Assembly: GCF_026341035.1 (NCBI RefSeq)
Contig: NZ_JAPEOQ010000001.1
Location: 992,001-1,056,000, forward strand
Origin: Streptomyces sp. NBC_01016
GTDB lineage: Bacteria > Actinomycetota > Actinomycetes > Streptomycetales > Streptomycetaceae
DNA length: 64,000 nt
Direction: 5' to 3'
Of this stretch, positions 27,007 to 35,996 are shown one piece after another. Each line of letters starts with the position of its first letter. The first letter of the stretch is position 1. The notes beneath the pieces are model-generated. The model ran no database searches, had not been told where the DNA came from, and saw only the letters and a program-made list of their open reading frames with translations. Both the position numbers and the translations under genes were made by a program.

Positions 27007-28548
27007 TCAGCGCAGCGGGTTGCCGAAGAGGGCCTTGGCGTCAGGGGCGCCGAGGTCCTTCGGGTTGATGGCGGTCGAGCCGGTCGCCGTGATGCCGGTG
27101 GCCGTGCCGGGGAAGGACCAGGTCGCTCCGGCCGACGCGTTCTCGCCGGTCGCGGAGACCGCGAGGTCGCGCTTGCCGTCGCCGTTCGTGTCGAGCAGCT
27201 GGCAGCCCGAGCCGAACGCGTCGTCCGACTCGGCGACGCCGGGCACGTCCGCCGTGTTCTGGTTGAGGACCTGGGAGCCCTCACCGGTCACGCCGTCCGC
27301 GGTGCCGTGCAGCAGTGCGACGGCGCCGGCGTCCGTCAGGCCGCTGAAGTCCTCGCCCGCGATGCCGAGGGCGACCTCGGCCTTGCCGTCGCCGTCCACG
27401 TCGGCCACGGAGACGCAGGAGCCGAGCTTGTCGCCGTCCTCCTGGGCGCCGTAGAAGCCGGGCAGGGACTGGTCGAACTCCTGGGTGCGGTCGCCCTTCA
27501 GGCCGTCCTTCGTGCCGAACGCGACGGTGACCTTCTGGTTCGTCTCGCCGATGTCGGACTCCTCGGGGTCGGAGCCGACGACCAGGTCGTCGATCCCGTC
27601 GCCGTTGATGTCACCGGAGGCCAGTTCCCCCTGGGTCTCCGGTGCCCAACCGCGCTTGAAGCCCGAACCGCTGCCGTACAGCACGGTGTTGTTCCACATG
27701 CCGTCGCCGTTGTACGAGCGCAGGGCCAGGTCGTCGCGGCCGTCGCCGTTGAGGTCGCCGACCGCGTTGAAGAACACGGGTCCCGTGGTCGAGTCCGGCC
27801 CGTCCACGCAGCCGTACTGGTCGTCGACGCAGGTCGCGTCGGACTGGCCGTAGCCCCACCACTCGGACTTGTCCATGAAGTTCAGCTTCTGGGCCGGGGC
27901 GCCGGCCTTGGAGACGGGCCCCTTCCACAGGGCGGCGCCCTCGGTCTCGGGGTCGTCGCCGTAGCTGCCCATGTCGGCGAGCAGGGCCAGGTCGGCCTTG
28001 CCGTCGCCGTCGAAGTCGCCGATCTGCGGCGATCTTCCGTACGTGGCGATCTTCGTGCCGCCGGTCAGGCCTGAGGCCGAGCCCCAGACGATGACGCTGC
28101 CGGCGTCCTTGCTCTTGGAGCCGATGACGAGGTCGCTGTAGCCGTCGCCGTCCAGGTCCCCCTTGGTGAGGTACTGGCCGAACGCCTCCTTGGCCGCGGC
28201 GGAGCCCGGTATCCCGCTGGTGGAACGGGAGATCAGCTTCTTGTTCGCGGGGTCCAGCCCGTTCGCCGAGCCGTACGTCACCGCGACGTAGCCGGCTCCC
28301 GCCTGGCCGGAGATCGTGCCTCCGGTCGCGGCGGTGACGAGGTCGGCGTACCCGTCGCCGTTGAAGTCATCGGCGGCGTCGGCCTGTCCCGCGGCCGCCT
28401 TTCCGGCGGTGGCGGTTCCGGTGGAGATTGCCCCGGTGGCCGCCTGGGCCGGGGCCAGTGACACGGCGGTCAGGCCGCCCGCGACGAGGGCCGCGGACAG
28501 CAGGCCGATCCGGGTCCTGCGGACACTGTGGGGTCGTGCGCGCAACAT
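27007..28548 (-). CDS. Secreted FG-GAP/VCBS repeat protein
   Basis: 513 residues. A signal peptide (MLRARPHSVRRTRIGLLSAA... to about residue 37, ending APAQAA) precedes about seven FG-GAP repeats carrying calcium-binding D-x-D-x-D-G loops (DFNGDGYADLV, DLDGDGYSDLV, DFDGDGKADLA, DLNGDGRDDLA, DVDGDGKAEVA, DTNGDGKRDLA). This forms an integrin-alpha-like beta-propeller. No catalytic domain is attached, so an adhesive or scaffolding role outside the cell is the best guess. Confidence 0.9.
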   Translation of the reverse strand: MLRARPHSVRRTRIGLLSAALVAGGLTAVSLAPAQAATGAISTGTATAGKAAAGQADAADDFNGDGYADLVTAATGGTISGQAGAGYVAVTYGSANGLDPANKKLISRSTSGIPGSAAAKEAFGQYLTKGDLDGDGYSDLVIGSKSKDAGSVIVWGSASGLTGGTKIATYGRSPQIGDFDGDGKADLALLADMGSYGDDPETEGAALWKGPVSKAGAPAQKLNFMDKSEWWGYGQSDATCVDDQYGCVDGPDSTTGPVFFNAVGDLNGDGRDDLALRSYNGDGMWNNTVLYGSGSGFKRGWAPETQGELASGDINGDGIDDLVVGSDPEESDIGETNQKVTVAFGTKDGLKGDRTQEFDQSLPGFYGAQEDGDKLGSCVSVADVDGDGKAEVALGIAGEDFSGLTDAGAVALLHGTADGVTGEGSQVLNQNTADVPGVAESDDAFGSGCQLLDTNGDGKRDLAVSATGENASAGATWSFPGTATGITATGSTAINPKDLGAPDAKALFGNPLR

Positions 28549-28774
28549 GCGGTTCCTTTGGTCGTAAGGTCACGTCCACCTCATACGACCCATTAATCCC
28601 TCGAACGGTTGCACGCACCATGTAACTGTATTGTCCCGAGGGCCCGTTGGGCGTCAACCGGAACCCCGGGCTCCCCCATGGATTCCTTTGCGCTTCCCTG
28701 CGAGTTCCCCCATCCGGTCCCGAAGGACGTCGCGACGGGGGTCCCCCGCGCGACTTTCGGGCACTGTTCGACGT

Positions 28775-29275
28775 ATGCGCTACGAAGTGAGAGAGCGGAT
28801 CTTCGGGATCGGCGAGGACTACTGGATCGAGGACGAGCAGGGCAGCAAGGCCTTCCTCGTCGACGGCAAGGCGATGCGCCTTCGGGACACGTTCGAGATC
28901 AAGGGCCCCGACGGCCGGGTCCTCATCGACATCCACAAGAAGGTGTTCGCGCTGCGCGACACGATGGTCATCGAGCGCGGCGACGAGGAGCTGGCCAGAA
29001 TCAAGCGCAAGCGGCTCTCCCTGCTGCGCAACCACTACCGCGTCCAGCTCGCCGACGGCGACACGGAGCTCGACGTCAGCGGCAAGATCCTGGACCGGGA
29101 GTTCGCCGTCGAGTACGAGGGCGAGCTCCTCGCCGAGATCTCGCGGCGGTGGCTGCGGGTGCGGGACACCTACGGCGTCAACGTGGTCCGTGAGGACGCG
29201 GATCCGGCGCTGCTGATCGCGGTGGCGGTGTGCGTGATCCACCTGGCGGAGAAGGAGCGGGGGGTGGTGGACTGA
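28775..29275 (+). CDS. LURP-one-related / Tubby-like family protein
   Basis: 166 residues from MRYEVRERIFGIGEDYWIED at 28775. It is composed of short beta-strands and matches the LURP-one-related fold (PF04525), with FEIKGPDGRVLIDIHKKVFALRDTMVI and DREFAVEYEGELLAEISRRWLRVRDTYGV. The fold resembles phospholipid scramblase/Tubby; function unknown in bacteria. Upstream in-frame ATGs at 28609/28631 lie in the promoter region and give no conserved sequence. It is divergent from the FG-GAP gene. Confidence 0.85.
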   Translation: MRYEVRERIFGIGEDYWIEDEQGSKAFLVDGKAMRLRDTFEIKGPDGRVLIDIHKKVFALRDTMVIERGDEELARIKRKRLSLLRNHYRVQLADGDTELDVSGKILDREFAVEYEGELLAEISRRWLRVRDTYGVNVVREDADPALLIAVAVCVIHLAEKERGVVD

Positions 29276-29280
29276 CGCCC

Positions 29281-29333
29281 GCTCGCGGGGCTCGGGCCCG
29301 GACCCCGCGCCTCGATCGCCGGCGGGGCTGAGC
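29281..29333 (-). repeat. Intergenic palindromic repeat, copy 1 (divergent)
   Basis: Read on the minus strand it follows the pattern CAGCCCC...CCGGCG-ATCGAGG-CGCGGGGTC followed by CGGGCCCGAGCCCCG. It is a diverged member of the family at 31213, 34513 and 39858. It lies between two convergent genes and can form a GGGGCTCGGGCCCGGACCCC hairpin, so it probably serves as a terminator. Confidence 0.6.
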
Positions 29334-29345
29334 AGAGGGGTCGGC

Positions 29346-30179
29346 TCAGGCTCGGCGGGTCGGCTCGGCGAGCCCCAGTTGGCGGTCCTTCAGGGCCGGG
29401 AACTGCTCGCGCGTGACGCCGACCTTCGCCGGGTCGAACTCCACCCGCAGCACCTCTTCCCCGGCCCCCGCCTCCGCGAGCACCGCGCCCCACGGGTCGA
29501 CCACGATGCTGTGCCCCGCCTGTGGAACCCCCGCGTGCGTACCGGCACTTGCACACGCCAGCACGAACGCCTGGTTCTCCACGGCGCGGGCCTGCGCGAG
29601 CAGCGTCCAGTGCGAGCGGCGGCGATCGGGCCAGCCCGCGGACACGATCAGCGTCTCGGCGCCGCGGTCGACCAGGCCCCGGTACAGCTCGGGGAACCGC
29701 AGGTCGTAGCAGGTGGTCACGCCCGCCACGGTCTCCGGCAGCCGCACCGTCACCAGTTCCTCGCCGGCCCCCATCAGCACGGCCTCGCCCTTGTCGAACC
29801 CGAACCGGTGGATCTTCCGGTAGGTGGCGGCGAGTTCACCGTCGGGGGAGAAGACGAGCGAGGTGTTGTAGAGGGGGCCCTCTCCGGCGGAGCCGCTGTC
29901 GGACGCTGCCCGCTCCGGGATCGATCCCGCGTGCAGCCACACCCCCGCGTCCCGCGCGGCCTTGGCCATCGCTTCGAAGGTCGACCCCTCCAGGGGCTCG
30001 GCCTCCTCGGAGAACAACTCGTAGGCGAAGGCCCCGGTCGTCCACAGCTCGGGTAGTACGACGAGGTCGGCGGCCCCCGCCTCCGCTCGTACCAGTGAAC
30101 TCACGCGTTCCCGACGGGCGTTGACCGATTTGGTCGCCTTGTCGTCATTTACCGCGACCTGGATGAGCGAGGCGCGCAC
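29346..30179 (-). CDS. Nitrilase-superfamily carbon-nitrogen hydrolase
   Basis: 277 residues. It has the catalytic triad of the family: Glu44 (VLPELWTTG), Lys122 (YRKIHRFGFDKGE) and Cys157 (TTCYDLRFPELYR). Members hydrolyse omega-amides (Nit2-like omega-amidase), deaminated glutathione or other amides. HRFGFDKGE points to the Nit1/Nit2-like branch, but the substrate is unproven. Cytosolic, full length, with no sign of an operon. Confidence 0.9.
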   Translation of the reverse strand: MRASLIQVAVNDDKATKSVNARRERVSSLVRAEAGAADLVVLPELWTTGAFAYELFSEEAEPLEGSTFEAMAKAARDAGVWLHAGSIPERAASDSGSAGEGPLYNTSLVFSPDGELAATYRKIHRFGFDKGEAVLMGAGEELVTVRLPETVAGVTTCYDLRFPELYRGLVDRGAETLIVSAGWPDRRRSHWTLLAQARAVENQAFVLACASAGTHAGVPQAGHSIVVDPWGAVLAEAGAGEEVLRVEFDPAKVGVTREQFPALKDRQLGLAEPTRRA

Positions 30180-30358
30180 ACTACCACCGTCCTGGCATTC
30201 GAGCCGTCGGCTCTACGTCAACAACAGCCCTACGTCCGTCACACCAAAGCACTGCCGGGGTGCCTACGGGCAGCGTAACTTAGCCTCTCAAGACACCCAC
30301 GCCCGTGCCCGACGACTGTCTAAACGCCCGTGTACCACCGCTCGAGGGGTCCCCTTCC

Positions 30359-31183
30359 GTGAGTCTCCACCCCAGCCTTCAGACCTACGCCGACGCCTGG
30401 ACCCACTCCGTGGAAGCGATATCCGAGCTGGTCACACCGCTCGCGGAGGGTGAGTGGAACCGGGCCACACCGTGTCCTGGCTGGTCGGTGCGCGACCTCG
30501 TCTCGCACGTGATCGGCGTCGACTGCGAGATGCTCGGCGACCCGCGGCCCATCCACACGCTGCCCCGCGACCTCTACCACGTGCAGACCGAGTCGCAGCG
30601 GTACCAGGAGATCCAGGTCGACATCCGCCGGCACCACACGGCACCCGAAATGGTCTCCGAGCTCGAGTACACGATCATCCGCCGCAACCGGCACCTGCGG
30701 AACGAGTCCCGCGAACCCTCGACCATCGTGCGCGGCCCGCGCGGCATCGAGGAGACCCTCGAATTCGCCATGCGCAGGCGGGCGTTCGACATCTGGGCGC
30801 ACGAGCAGGACCTGCGCTGGTCCCTCGGCAAGCCCGGCAACCTCGACTCCCCGGGCGCGTACGTCACCCGTGACCTGCTGCTGTCGATCCTCCCGAAGAT
30901 CGTCACGAAGGACGCGGGCGCCCCGGCGGACTCGGCCGTCGTGTTCGATGTGCACGGCCCCGTGGAGTTCCTGCGCACGGTGCGCGTGGATGCCGATGGC
31001 AAGGGCACGATCGACGGCTCCCCGTCGCTCGGCCCGGCGGTGACGATCGCCCTGGACTGGGAGACGTACGTACGGCTGTCGTGTGGCCGGGTCACGGTGG
31101 ACGCGGTGGCGGACCGGGTGAAGACGGACGGCGACGCGGATCTCGCGTCCGCGATCCTGCCGGCCCTCAGGGTCACGCCCTGA
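30359..31183 (+). CDS. Maleylpyruvate isomerase-like (MDMPI/DinB fold) protein
   Basis: 274 residues from GTG 30359 (VSLHPSLQTYADAW), chosen because GAGGGG lies before it and the upstream frame adds nothing conserved. N-terminal mycothiol maleylpyruvate isomerase/DinB four-helix domain (WNRATPCPGWSVRDLVSHVIGVD, ELEYTIIRRNRHLRN, FDIWAHEQDLRWSLG), with His residues of the kind that bind divalent metal. A C-terminal SCP2-like domain follows (VVFDVHGPVEFLRTVRVDADG). In actinobacteria these enzymes often use mycothiol; the actual substrate is unknown. Confidence 0.85.
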   Translation: MSLHPSLQTYADAWTHSVEAISELVTPLAEGEWNRATPCPGWSVRDLVSHVIGVDCEMLGDPRPIHTLPRDLYHVQTESQRYQEIQVDIRRHHTAPEMVSELEYTIIRRNRHLRNESREPSTIVRGPRGIEETLEFAMRRRAFDIWAHEQDLRWSLGKPGNLDSPGAYVTRDLLLSILPKIVTKDAGAPADSAVVFDVHGPVEFLRTVRVDADGKGTIDGSPSLGPAVTIALDWETYVRLSCGRVTVDAVADRVKTDGDADLASAILPALRVTP

Positions 31184-31212
31184 CGCGACGGGCCGGCCCC
31201 CGTACCCCACGC

Positions 31213-31262
31213 CACGGGGCTCCGCCCCGGACCCCGCTGCTCAAACGCCGCAGGGGCTTGAA
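31213..31262 (-). repeat. Intergenic palindromic repeat, copy 2
   Basis: Read on the minus strand: TTCAAGCCCCTGCGGCGTTT, then GAGCAGCGGGGTC, then CGGGGCGGAGCCCCGTG. The last 24 bases are an exact reverse-complement match to 39858-39881, and the whole is closely similar to 34513-34560. The GGGGTCCGGGGCGGAGCCCC part forms a hairpin. Confidence 0.75.
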
Positions 31263-31311
31263 TTGCCCACCCGGCCACGGCTCCCCACCCGTTACGGCCC
31301 ACGCCGCCCCC

Positions 31312-31357
31312 GCCTTGGGCAATCTGCCGCCTGGGGCGGCAGGGTGGGCAAGGCGGC
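31312..31357 (+). repeat. 46-bp hairpin repeat, copy 2
   Basis: Same orientation as 12392-12437 and differs only at the two loop-proximal bases (CTGG for CAAG). Intergenic. Confidence 0.7.
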
Positions 31358-31492
31358 GCCCGGTGCCGCGTAACAGGAACGTCAGGCGCCGACCCCGGCA
31401 CAGCCAGGTCGACGGTGCGGGCCGCGCATCACGAAGGCGTCCACCCCGGCGCAGCCCCAGGACCGCGGCGCAGGCCGCAGGCCCCCGCCCCG

Positions 31493-32806
31493 TCACACGG
31501 GAACGTGAACCGACGCCACCCGGGACGCGACCAGTCGCTCGCGCTCGGCCCGCGCCGCCCGCCCCCGCAACCGCAGGATCTGGCTCACGCCGAGCGCCTC
31601 CAACACGAACACCGCCGAGAACGCCACCCGGTAGTTGTCGCCGGTCGCATCGAGCAGCACCCCCACCGCGAGCAACGTCGTCATCGAGGCGATGAACCCG
31701 CCCATGTTGACGATCCCGGACGCCGTCCCCTGCCGCTCCGGCGGATTCGCAGGACGCGCGAAGTCGAACCCGATCATCGACGCCGGCCCGCACGCCCCCA
31801 GCACCACACACATCACCACGAGCAACGCCATCGGCGCCCGCCCCGGCCACACAATCGGCATCGCCCACAGCACCGCGGTCATCGCCACGGTCCCCAGCGC
31901 GAGCGGCAACCGCGCCGCATGGTGCCGCGCCACGATCTGCCCGTACACCAGGCCGACCATCATGTTGGAGAGCACGACCAGGGTCAGCAGCTCCCCGGCC
32001 GTCCCCCGCGAGAGCCCCTGCGCCTCCACCAGGAACGGCAGCCCCCACAGCAACAGGAACACCATCGCGGGGAACTGCGTCGAGAAGTGCACCCACAGCC
32101 CGAGCCGCGTCCCCGGCTCCCGCCACGTCGCCGCGATCTGCCCCCGCAGATACGCGGCGCCCTTGTGCGTACCGGCCGGCGGAGCGGGCTCGTACCCCTC
32201 GGGGTGGTCCTTGAGGAACAGCAGCATCAGCACGAGCACCACGACACCCGCGAGCGCACTGCCCGCGAACGCGGCCGTCCACCCGATGCCGTGCAGCAGC
32301 CGCGCGATCACCAACGTAGAGACCAGATTGCCCGCCATCCCGACGAGCCCGGCCAGCTGCGCGACCAGCGGCCCGCGCCGCGCCGGGAACCACCGCGTGC
32401 CGAGCCGCAGCACGCTGATGAAGGTCATGGCGTCACCGCAGCCGAGCAGCGCGCGCGACACGAGCGCCATCGAGTACGAGGAGGAGAACGCGAAGCCGAG
32501 CTGTCCGACCGTGAACAGGACGACGCCGAAGGTCAGGACCTTCTTCGTGCCGAACCGGTCGACCATCAGGCCGACGGGTATCTGCATGCCCGCGTACACG
32601 AGCAGCTGGAGGATGGAGAAGGTGGACAGGGCCGAGGCGTTGATGTGGAAGCGTTCGACGGCGTCGAGACCCGCGACACCCAGCGACGTACGGAAGATGA
32701 CGGCGACGAAGTAGACGGCGACGCCGATCGACCAGACGGCGACGGCCCGCCGCCCGCCGGGCGGATCGCCGGGCAGGGACATCGACGGGGAGGTGGCTGA
32801 GCTCAT
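31493..32806 (-). CDS. MFS transporter
   Basis: 437 residues with 12 predicted membrane helices and the MFS loop motif after TM2 (GLMVDRFGTKKVLTFG). It resembles the anion/sugar-acid (ACS/GudP-like) and nitrate-type MFS permeases; substrate unknown. The start at 32806 overlaps the stop of the GntR regulator gene by 4 bases (ATGA). The regulator is therefore co-transcribed and probably autoregulates the pair in response to the transported compound. Confidence 0.88.
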   Translation of the reverse strand: MSSATSPSMSLPGDPPGGRRAVAVWSIGVAVYFVAVIFRTSLGVAGLDAVERFHINASALSTFSILQLLVYAGMQIPVGLMVDRFGTKKVLTFGVVLFTVGQLGFAFSSSYSMALVSRALLGCGDAMTFISVLRLGTRWFPARRGPLVAQLAGLVGMAGNLVSTLVIARLLHGIGWTAAFAGSALAGVVVLVLMLLFLKDHPEGYEPAPPAGTHKGAAYLRGQIAATWREPGTRLGLWVHFSTQFPAMVFLLLWGLPFLVEAQGLSRGTAGELLTLVVLSNMMVGLVYGQIVARHHAARLPLALGTVAMTAVLWAMPIVWPGRAPMALLVVMCVVLGACGPASMIGFDFARPANPPERQGTASGIVNMGGFIASMTTLLAVGVLLDATGDNYRVAFSAVFVLEALGVSQILRLRGRAARAERERLVASRVASVHVPV

Positions 32807-33462
32807 CGCTCGTCACCCCGCGCCAGACCCCGCACCCAGCTCACGTGCCGGCGCACGACGGCGACGGCGGCCTCCTCGTCCGCGGCCCGCAGGGCGTCGA
32901 GGATCTCGCTGTGCTCGGAGAGCGTCTTCGCGATGCGGTCGGGGTGCGAGCGCATCACGGCGACGCCCATCCTCAGCTGCCGGTCGCGCAACTGGTCGTA
33001 GAGGCGGGAGAGGATCTCGTTGCCCCCGCTGCGGACGATCTCCGCGTGGAAGCAGCGGTCGGTGGTGGCGGCCTCCGTGAACTGTCCGGCGGCGGCCTGC
33101 GCCCGCTGCTCCTCCAGGAGCTCCTCAAGGCGCGCGATGAGCTGCGGCCGCGCCGGCAGGGCCTTGCGCACCGCGTGCTCCTCGACGAGCAGCCGGGTCT
33201 CCACGACGTCCGCGATCTCCTGCGCGGAGACCGGCAGGACCAGGGCGCCCTTCTTCGGGTAGAGCTTGAGCAGCCCCTCGACCTCCAGCTTGAGCAGCGC
33301 CTCCCGCACGGGCGTGCGGGAGACCCCCACGGCCTCGGCGAGCTCGCCCTCGGTGAGCAGCGTCCCGCCCTCGTAGCGGCGCTCGAGAACGCCTCGTTTT
33401 ACGTGGTCGTAGACGCGCTCGGCGGCGGGTGGTCGCTTTTCCGTGACAGCTGCTGCGGGCAT
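32803..33462 (-). CDS. GntR family regulator (FadR/FCD type)
   Basis: 219 residues from MPAAAVTEKRPP at 33462; an in-frame ATG at 33492 overlaps the likely promoter. Winged-helix domain (LTEGELAEAVGVSRTPVREALLKLEVEGLL) followed by an all-helical FCD effector domain with metal-binding residues (DRCFHAEIVRSGGN, LSEHSEILDAL). FCD regulators usually sense small organic acids. Coupled (ATGA) to the downstream MFS gene. The AT-rich ATCATAGATACAACACGTAC just upstream may include the operator and -10 element. Confidence 0.9.
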   Translation of the reverse strand: MPAAAVTEKRPPAAERVYDHVKRGVLERRYEGGTLLTEGELAEAVGVSRTPVREALLKLEVEGLLKLYPKKGALVLPVSAQEIADVVETRLLVEEHAVRKALPARPQLIARLEELLEEQRAQAAAGQFTEAATTDRCFHAEIVRSGGNEILSRLYDQLRDRQLRMGVAVMRSHPDRIAKTLSEHSEILDALRAADEEAAVAVVRRHVSWVRGLARGDER

Positions 33463-33614
33463 GCGCACATCATAGATACAACACGTACGCAAGCCGACGG
33501 GCGTCCATGATTCGGGACACCCGCCCCACGCAACCGTCGGGGCTCCTCACGTGTCTCACACAACGCGGCCCCGCCCCAAGGGGCCCGATTCCAGGGACAT
33601 TTGGAGCACTCGAC

Positions 33615-34493
33615 TTGAAAACTCGCATTGCGGGCGTAGCCGTTCTCGTCGCGGGATCCGTGATCACCAGCGGCGCGCTGGCCACCACCGCGCAGGCCGC
33701 CACGGCTCCGGCCAAGCCTTCGGTCGCCGCGGTCGGCGGCTATGTGATGAACAACGGGACGGGTTCGAGCCTGTACACGAAGGCCGCGGACACCCGTAGG
33801 TCCACCGGCTCCACCACCAAGATCATGACCGCCAAGGTGGTGCTGGCCCAGAAGAACCTGAACCTGGATTCCAAGGTCACGGTCCAGAAGGCGTACAGCG
33901 ACTACATCGTCAAGAACACCGCGTCGTCGGCCCGCCTGATCGTCGGCGACAAGGTCACCGTCCGCCAGCTGCTGTACGGCCTGATGCTGCCCTCCGGCTG
34001 CGACGCGGCGTACGCGCTCGCGGACAAGTTCGGCTCGGGCTCGACCCGTTCGGCGCGCGTGAAGTCCTTCATCGGCAAGATGAACAAGTCCGCCACCGAC
34101 ATGGGCCTGAAGAACACCCACTTCGACTCGTTCGACGGCATCGGCAAGGGCGCCAACTACTCGACGCCGCGCGACCTCACGAAGATCGCGTCCTCGGCGA
34201 TGAAGAGCTCGACCTTCCGCTCGGTCGTGAAGACGAAGTCGACGAAGCAGAAGGTCACGACGAAGTCCGGCGGCTACCGCAACATGTCGTGGTCCAACAC
34301 GAACAGCCTGCTCGGTACGTACTCCGGCACCATCGGCGTCAAGACGGGCTCCGGCCCGGAGGCGGGGTACTGCCTCGTCTTCGCGGCGACCCGGAGCGGG
34401 AAGACCGTGATCGGGACGGTGCTGAAGTCGACGTCCGTGAGCGCGCGGACGTCCGACGCCAAGAAGCTGATGGACTACGGGTTCAAGAAGTAG
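33615..34493 (+). CDS. Secreted D-alanyl-D-alanine carboxypeptidase (S11, PBP5-like)
   Basis: 292 residues from a TTG start at 33615. It is preferred because GGAG lies 8 bases upstream and the frame then opens with a proper signal peptide (LKTRIAGVAVLVAGS ... TAQAA, about 29 residues). Upstream in-frame codons give no signal. Active-site motifs are Ser66-Thr-Thr-Lys69 (SxxK), SGC at 127-129 in place of the usual SGN, and KTG at 243-245. It trims D-Ala from peptidoglycan stem peptides outside the membrane. It lacks the C-terminal amphipathic anchor of E. coli PBP5, so it is probably soluble or wall-associated. Confidence 0.88.
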   Translation: MKTRIAGVAVLVAGSVITSGALATTAQAATAPAKPSVAAVGGYVMNNGTGSSLYTKAADTRRSTGSTTKIMTAKVVLAQKNLNLDSKVTVQKAYSDYIVKNTASSARLIVGDKVTVRQLLYGLMLPSGCDAAYALADKFGSGSTRSARVKSFIGKMNKSATDMGLKNTHFDSFDGIGKGANYSTPRDLTKIASSAMKSSTFRSVVKTKSTKQKVTTKSGGYRNMSWSNTNSLLGTYSGTIGVKTGSGPEAGYCLVFAATRSGKTVIGTVLKSTSVSARTSDAKKLMDYGFKK

Positions 34494-34512
34494 CCGTTGG
34501 CCATACGGCCGA

Positions 34513-34560
34513 TTCAAGCCCCTCCGGCGTTTGAGGAGCGGGGTCTGGGGCAGAGCCCCA
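34513..34560 (+). repeat. Intergenic palindromic repeat, copy 3 / terminator
   Basis: Starts TTCAAGCCCCTCCGGCGTTT and ends in the hairpin GGGGTCTGGGGCAGAGCCCC. Closely similar to the minus strand of 31213-31262. It lies between the convergent carboxypeptidase and bkdC genes, so it probably terminates both. Confidence 0.75.
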
Positions 34561-34593
34561 GGTCCTCAGCCCCGGTGCCGGAGGGGCTTACGG

Positions 34594-35982
34594 TTACGCC
34601 CAGGTAATGAGCCGCTTCGGCCGCTCCAGAATCGCCGCCACATCGGCCAGCACCTTGGAGCCCAGCTCCCCGTCCACCAACCGGTGGTCGAAGGACAGCG
34701 CCAGGGTCGTCACCTGACGCGGCTTGACCTTGCCCTTGTGGACCCACGGCTGAAGCTTGATCGCTCCGACGGCGAGGATCGCCGACTCACCGGGGTTCAG
34801 GATCGGCGTACCGGTGTCGATGCCGAAGACGCCCACATTGGTGATGGTGACCGTCCCGCCCTGCATCGCGGCCGGGGACGTCTTGCCCTCACGCGCGGTG
34901 GACACCAGATCGCCCAGCGCGGACGCCAGTTCGGGCAGGGTCTTGGCCTGCGCGTCCTTGATGTTCGGCACGATCAACCCGCGCGGGGTGGCCGCGGCGA
35001 TGCCCAGATTCACGTAGTGCTTCTGGACGATCTCCTGGTTCGCCTCGTCCCAGGCCGCGTTGACCTCGGGGTTGCGCTTGATCGCGACGAGCAGCGCCTT
35101 GGAGATGAGCAGCAGCGGGTTGACCCGCAGACCCGCCATGTCCTTGTCGCCCTTGAGCTCCTCGACGAGCTTCATCGTGCGCGTGACGTCGATGGTCACG
35201 AACTCCGTGACGTGCGGCGCCGTGAACTTCGAGTTCACCATCGCCTGCGCGGTCGCCTTCCGCACACCCTTGATCGGGATCCGGGTCTCGCGAACGGAGT
35301 CGTACGAGGCGGGGGCGGCGGCCACCGGAGCCGGGGCCGGTGCCTGTGCAGGGGCCTCGGGCGCGGGCGCGACGGCCGCGTGCACGTCCTCGCGCGTGAT
35401 GATCCCGTCGGAGCCGGAGGGAATCACGGTGGCGAGGTCGACCCCAAGATCCTTGGCAAGCTTCCGCACGGGCGGCTTGGCAAGCGGCCGGTCCAGGGCG
35501 GCCGTTCCATTGCCGTTGCCATTCACCGCCGCTGTGGGCAACTGTTCCGCAGGGGCGGAAGCGGTGGGCACAGCCCCCGGTGCAGCGTCCGACACCGAGG
35601 CCTCAACCCCGTTGGCCCCCTTGCGGGCCCGACGCTTCGTAGAGGACTCGGCAACGCCGTATCCAACGAGCACGGGCTGGCGGCCACTCGGCGCCTCGGC
35701 CTCAGCAGCCTCCGGCTCAGCCGCCGCGGGCGCAGGCTCCTCCCCGGCCACGTCGACCGAAATGATCACCTGGCCGACATCAACCGTCGTCCCCTCGGGG
35801 AAGAGCAGCTCCCGCACCACCCCGTCGTACGGGATCGGCAGCTCGACGGCCGCCTTCGCGGTCTCGACCTCGCACACGACCTGCCCGTCCTCGACGGAGT
35901 CGCCCGGCTGGACGTACCACTTGAGGATCTCGGCCTCGGTCAGGCCTTCGCCCACGTCGGGCATCTTGAACTCACGAGCCAT
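34594..35982 (-). CDS. bkdC: Branched-chain 2-oxoacid dehydrogenase E2 (cluster 1)
   Basis: 462 residues. Lipoyl domain (1-80) with lipoyl-Lys43 in VETAKAAVEL, an Ala/Pro linker, a peripheral subunit-binding domain (VRKLAKDLGVDLATVIPSGSDGIITREDV) and the acyltransferase core ending in FDHRLVDGELGSKVL with catalytic His and Asp. It transfers branched acyl groups to CoA, giving isobutyryl-, isovaleryl- and 2-methylbutyryl-CoA as primers for iso/anteiso fatty acids and polyketides. It is last in the bkdA-bkdB-bkdC operon. The E3 gene is not here. Confidence 0.93.
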   Translation of the reverse strand: MAREFKMPDVGEGLTEAEILKWYVQPGDSVEDGQVVCEVETAKAAVELPIPYDGVVRELLFPEGTTVDVGQVIISVDVAGEEPAPAAAEPEAAEAEAPSGRQPVLVGYGVAESSTKRRARKGANGVEASVSDAAPGAVPTASAPAEQLPTAAVNGNGNGTAALDRPLAKPPVRKLAKDLGVDLATVIPSGSDGIITREDVHAAVAPAPEAPAQAPAPAPVAAAPASYDSVRETRIPIKGVRKATAQAMVNSKFTAPHVTEFVTIDVTRTMKLVEELKGDKDMAGLRVNPLLLISKALLVAIKRNPEVNAAWDEANQEIVQKHYVNLGIAAATPRGLIVPNIKDAQAKTLPELASALGDLVSTAREGKTSPAAMQGGTVTITNVGVFGIDTGTPILNPGESAILAVGAIKLQPWVHKGKVKPRQVTTLALSFDHRLVDGELGSKVLADVAAILERPKRLITWA

Positions 35983-35996
35983 GATGCAGCCTCCTC

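Larger units (their letters stand above)
31184..31492. other. Intergenic region with two dispersed repeats
   Basis: 309 bases between convergent genes; no gene supported. It carries a palindromic repeat (31213-31262), the second copy of the 46-bp hairpin (31312-31357) and GC-rich filler. It probably acts as a bidirectional terminator zone. Confidence 0.6.

Noticed and set aside
30320..31210. Minus-strand frame opposite the maleylpyruvate isomerase-like gene
   Set aside because: No motif and typical antisense composition.
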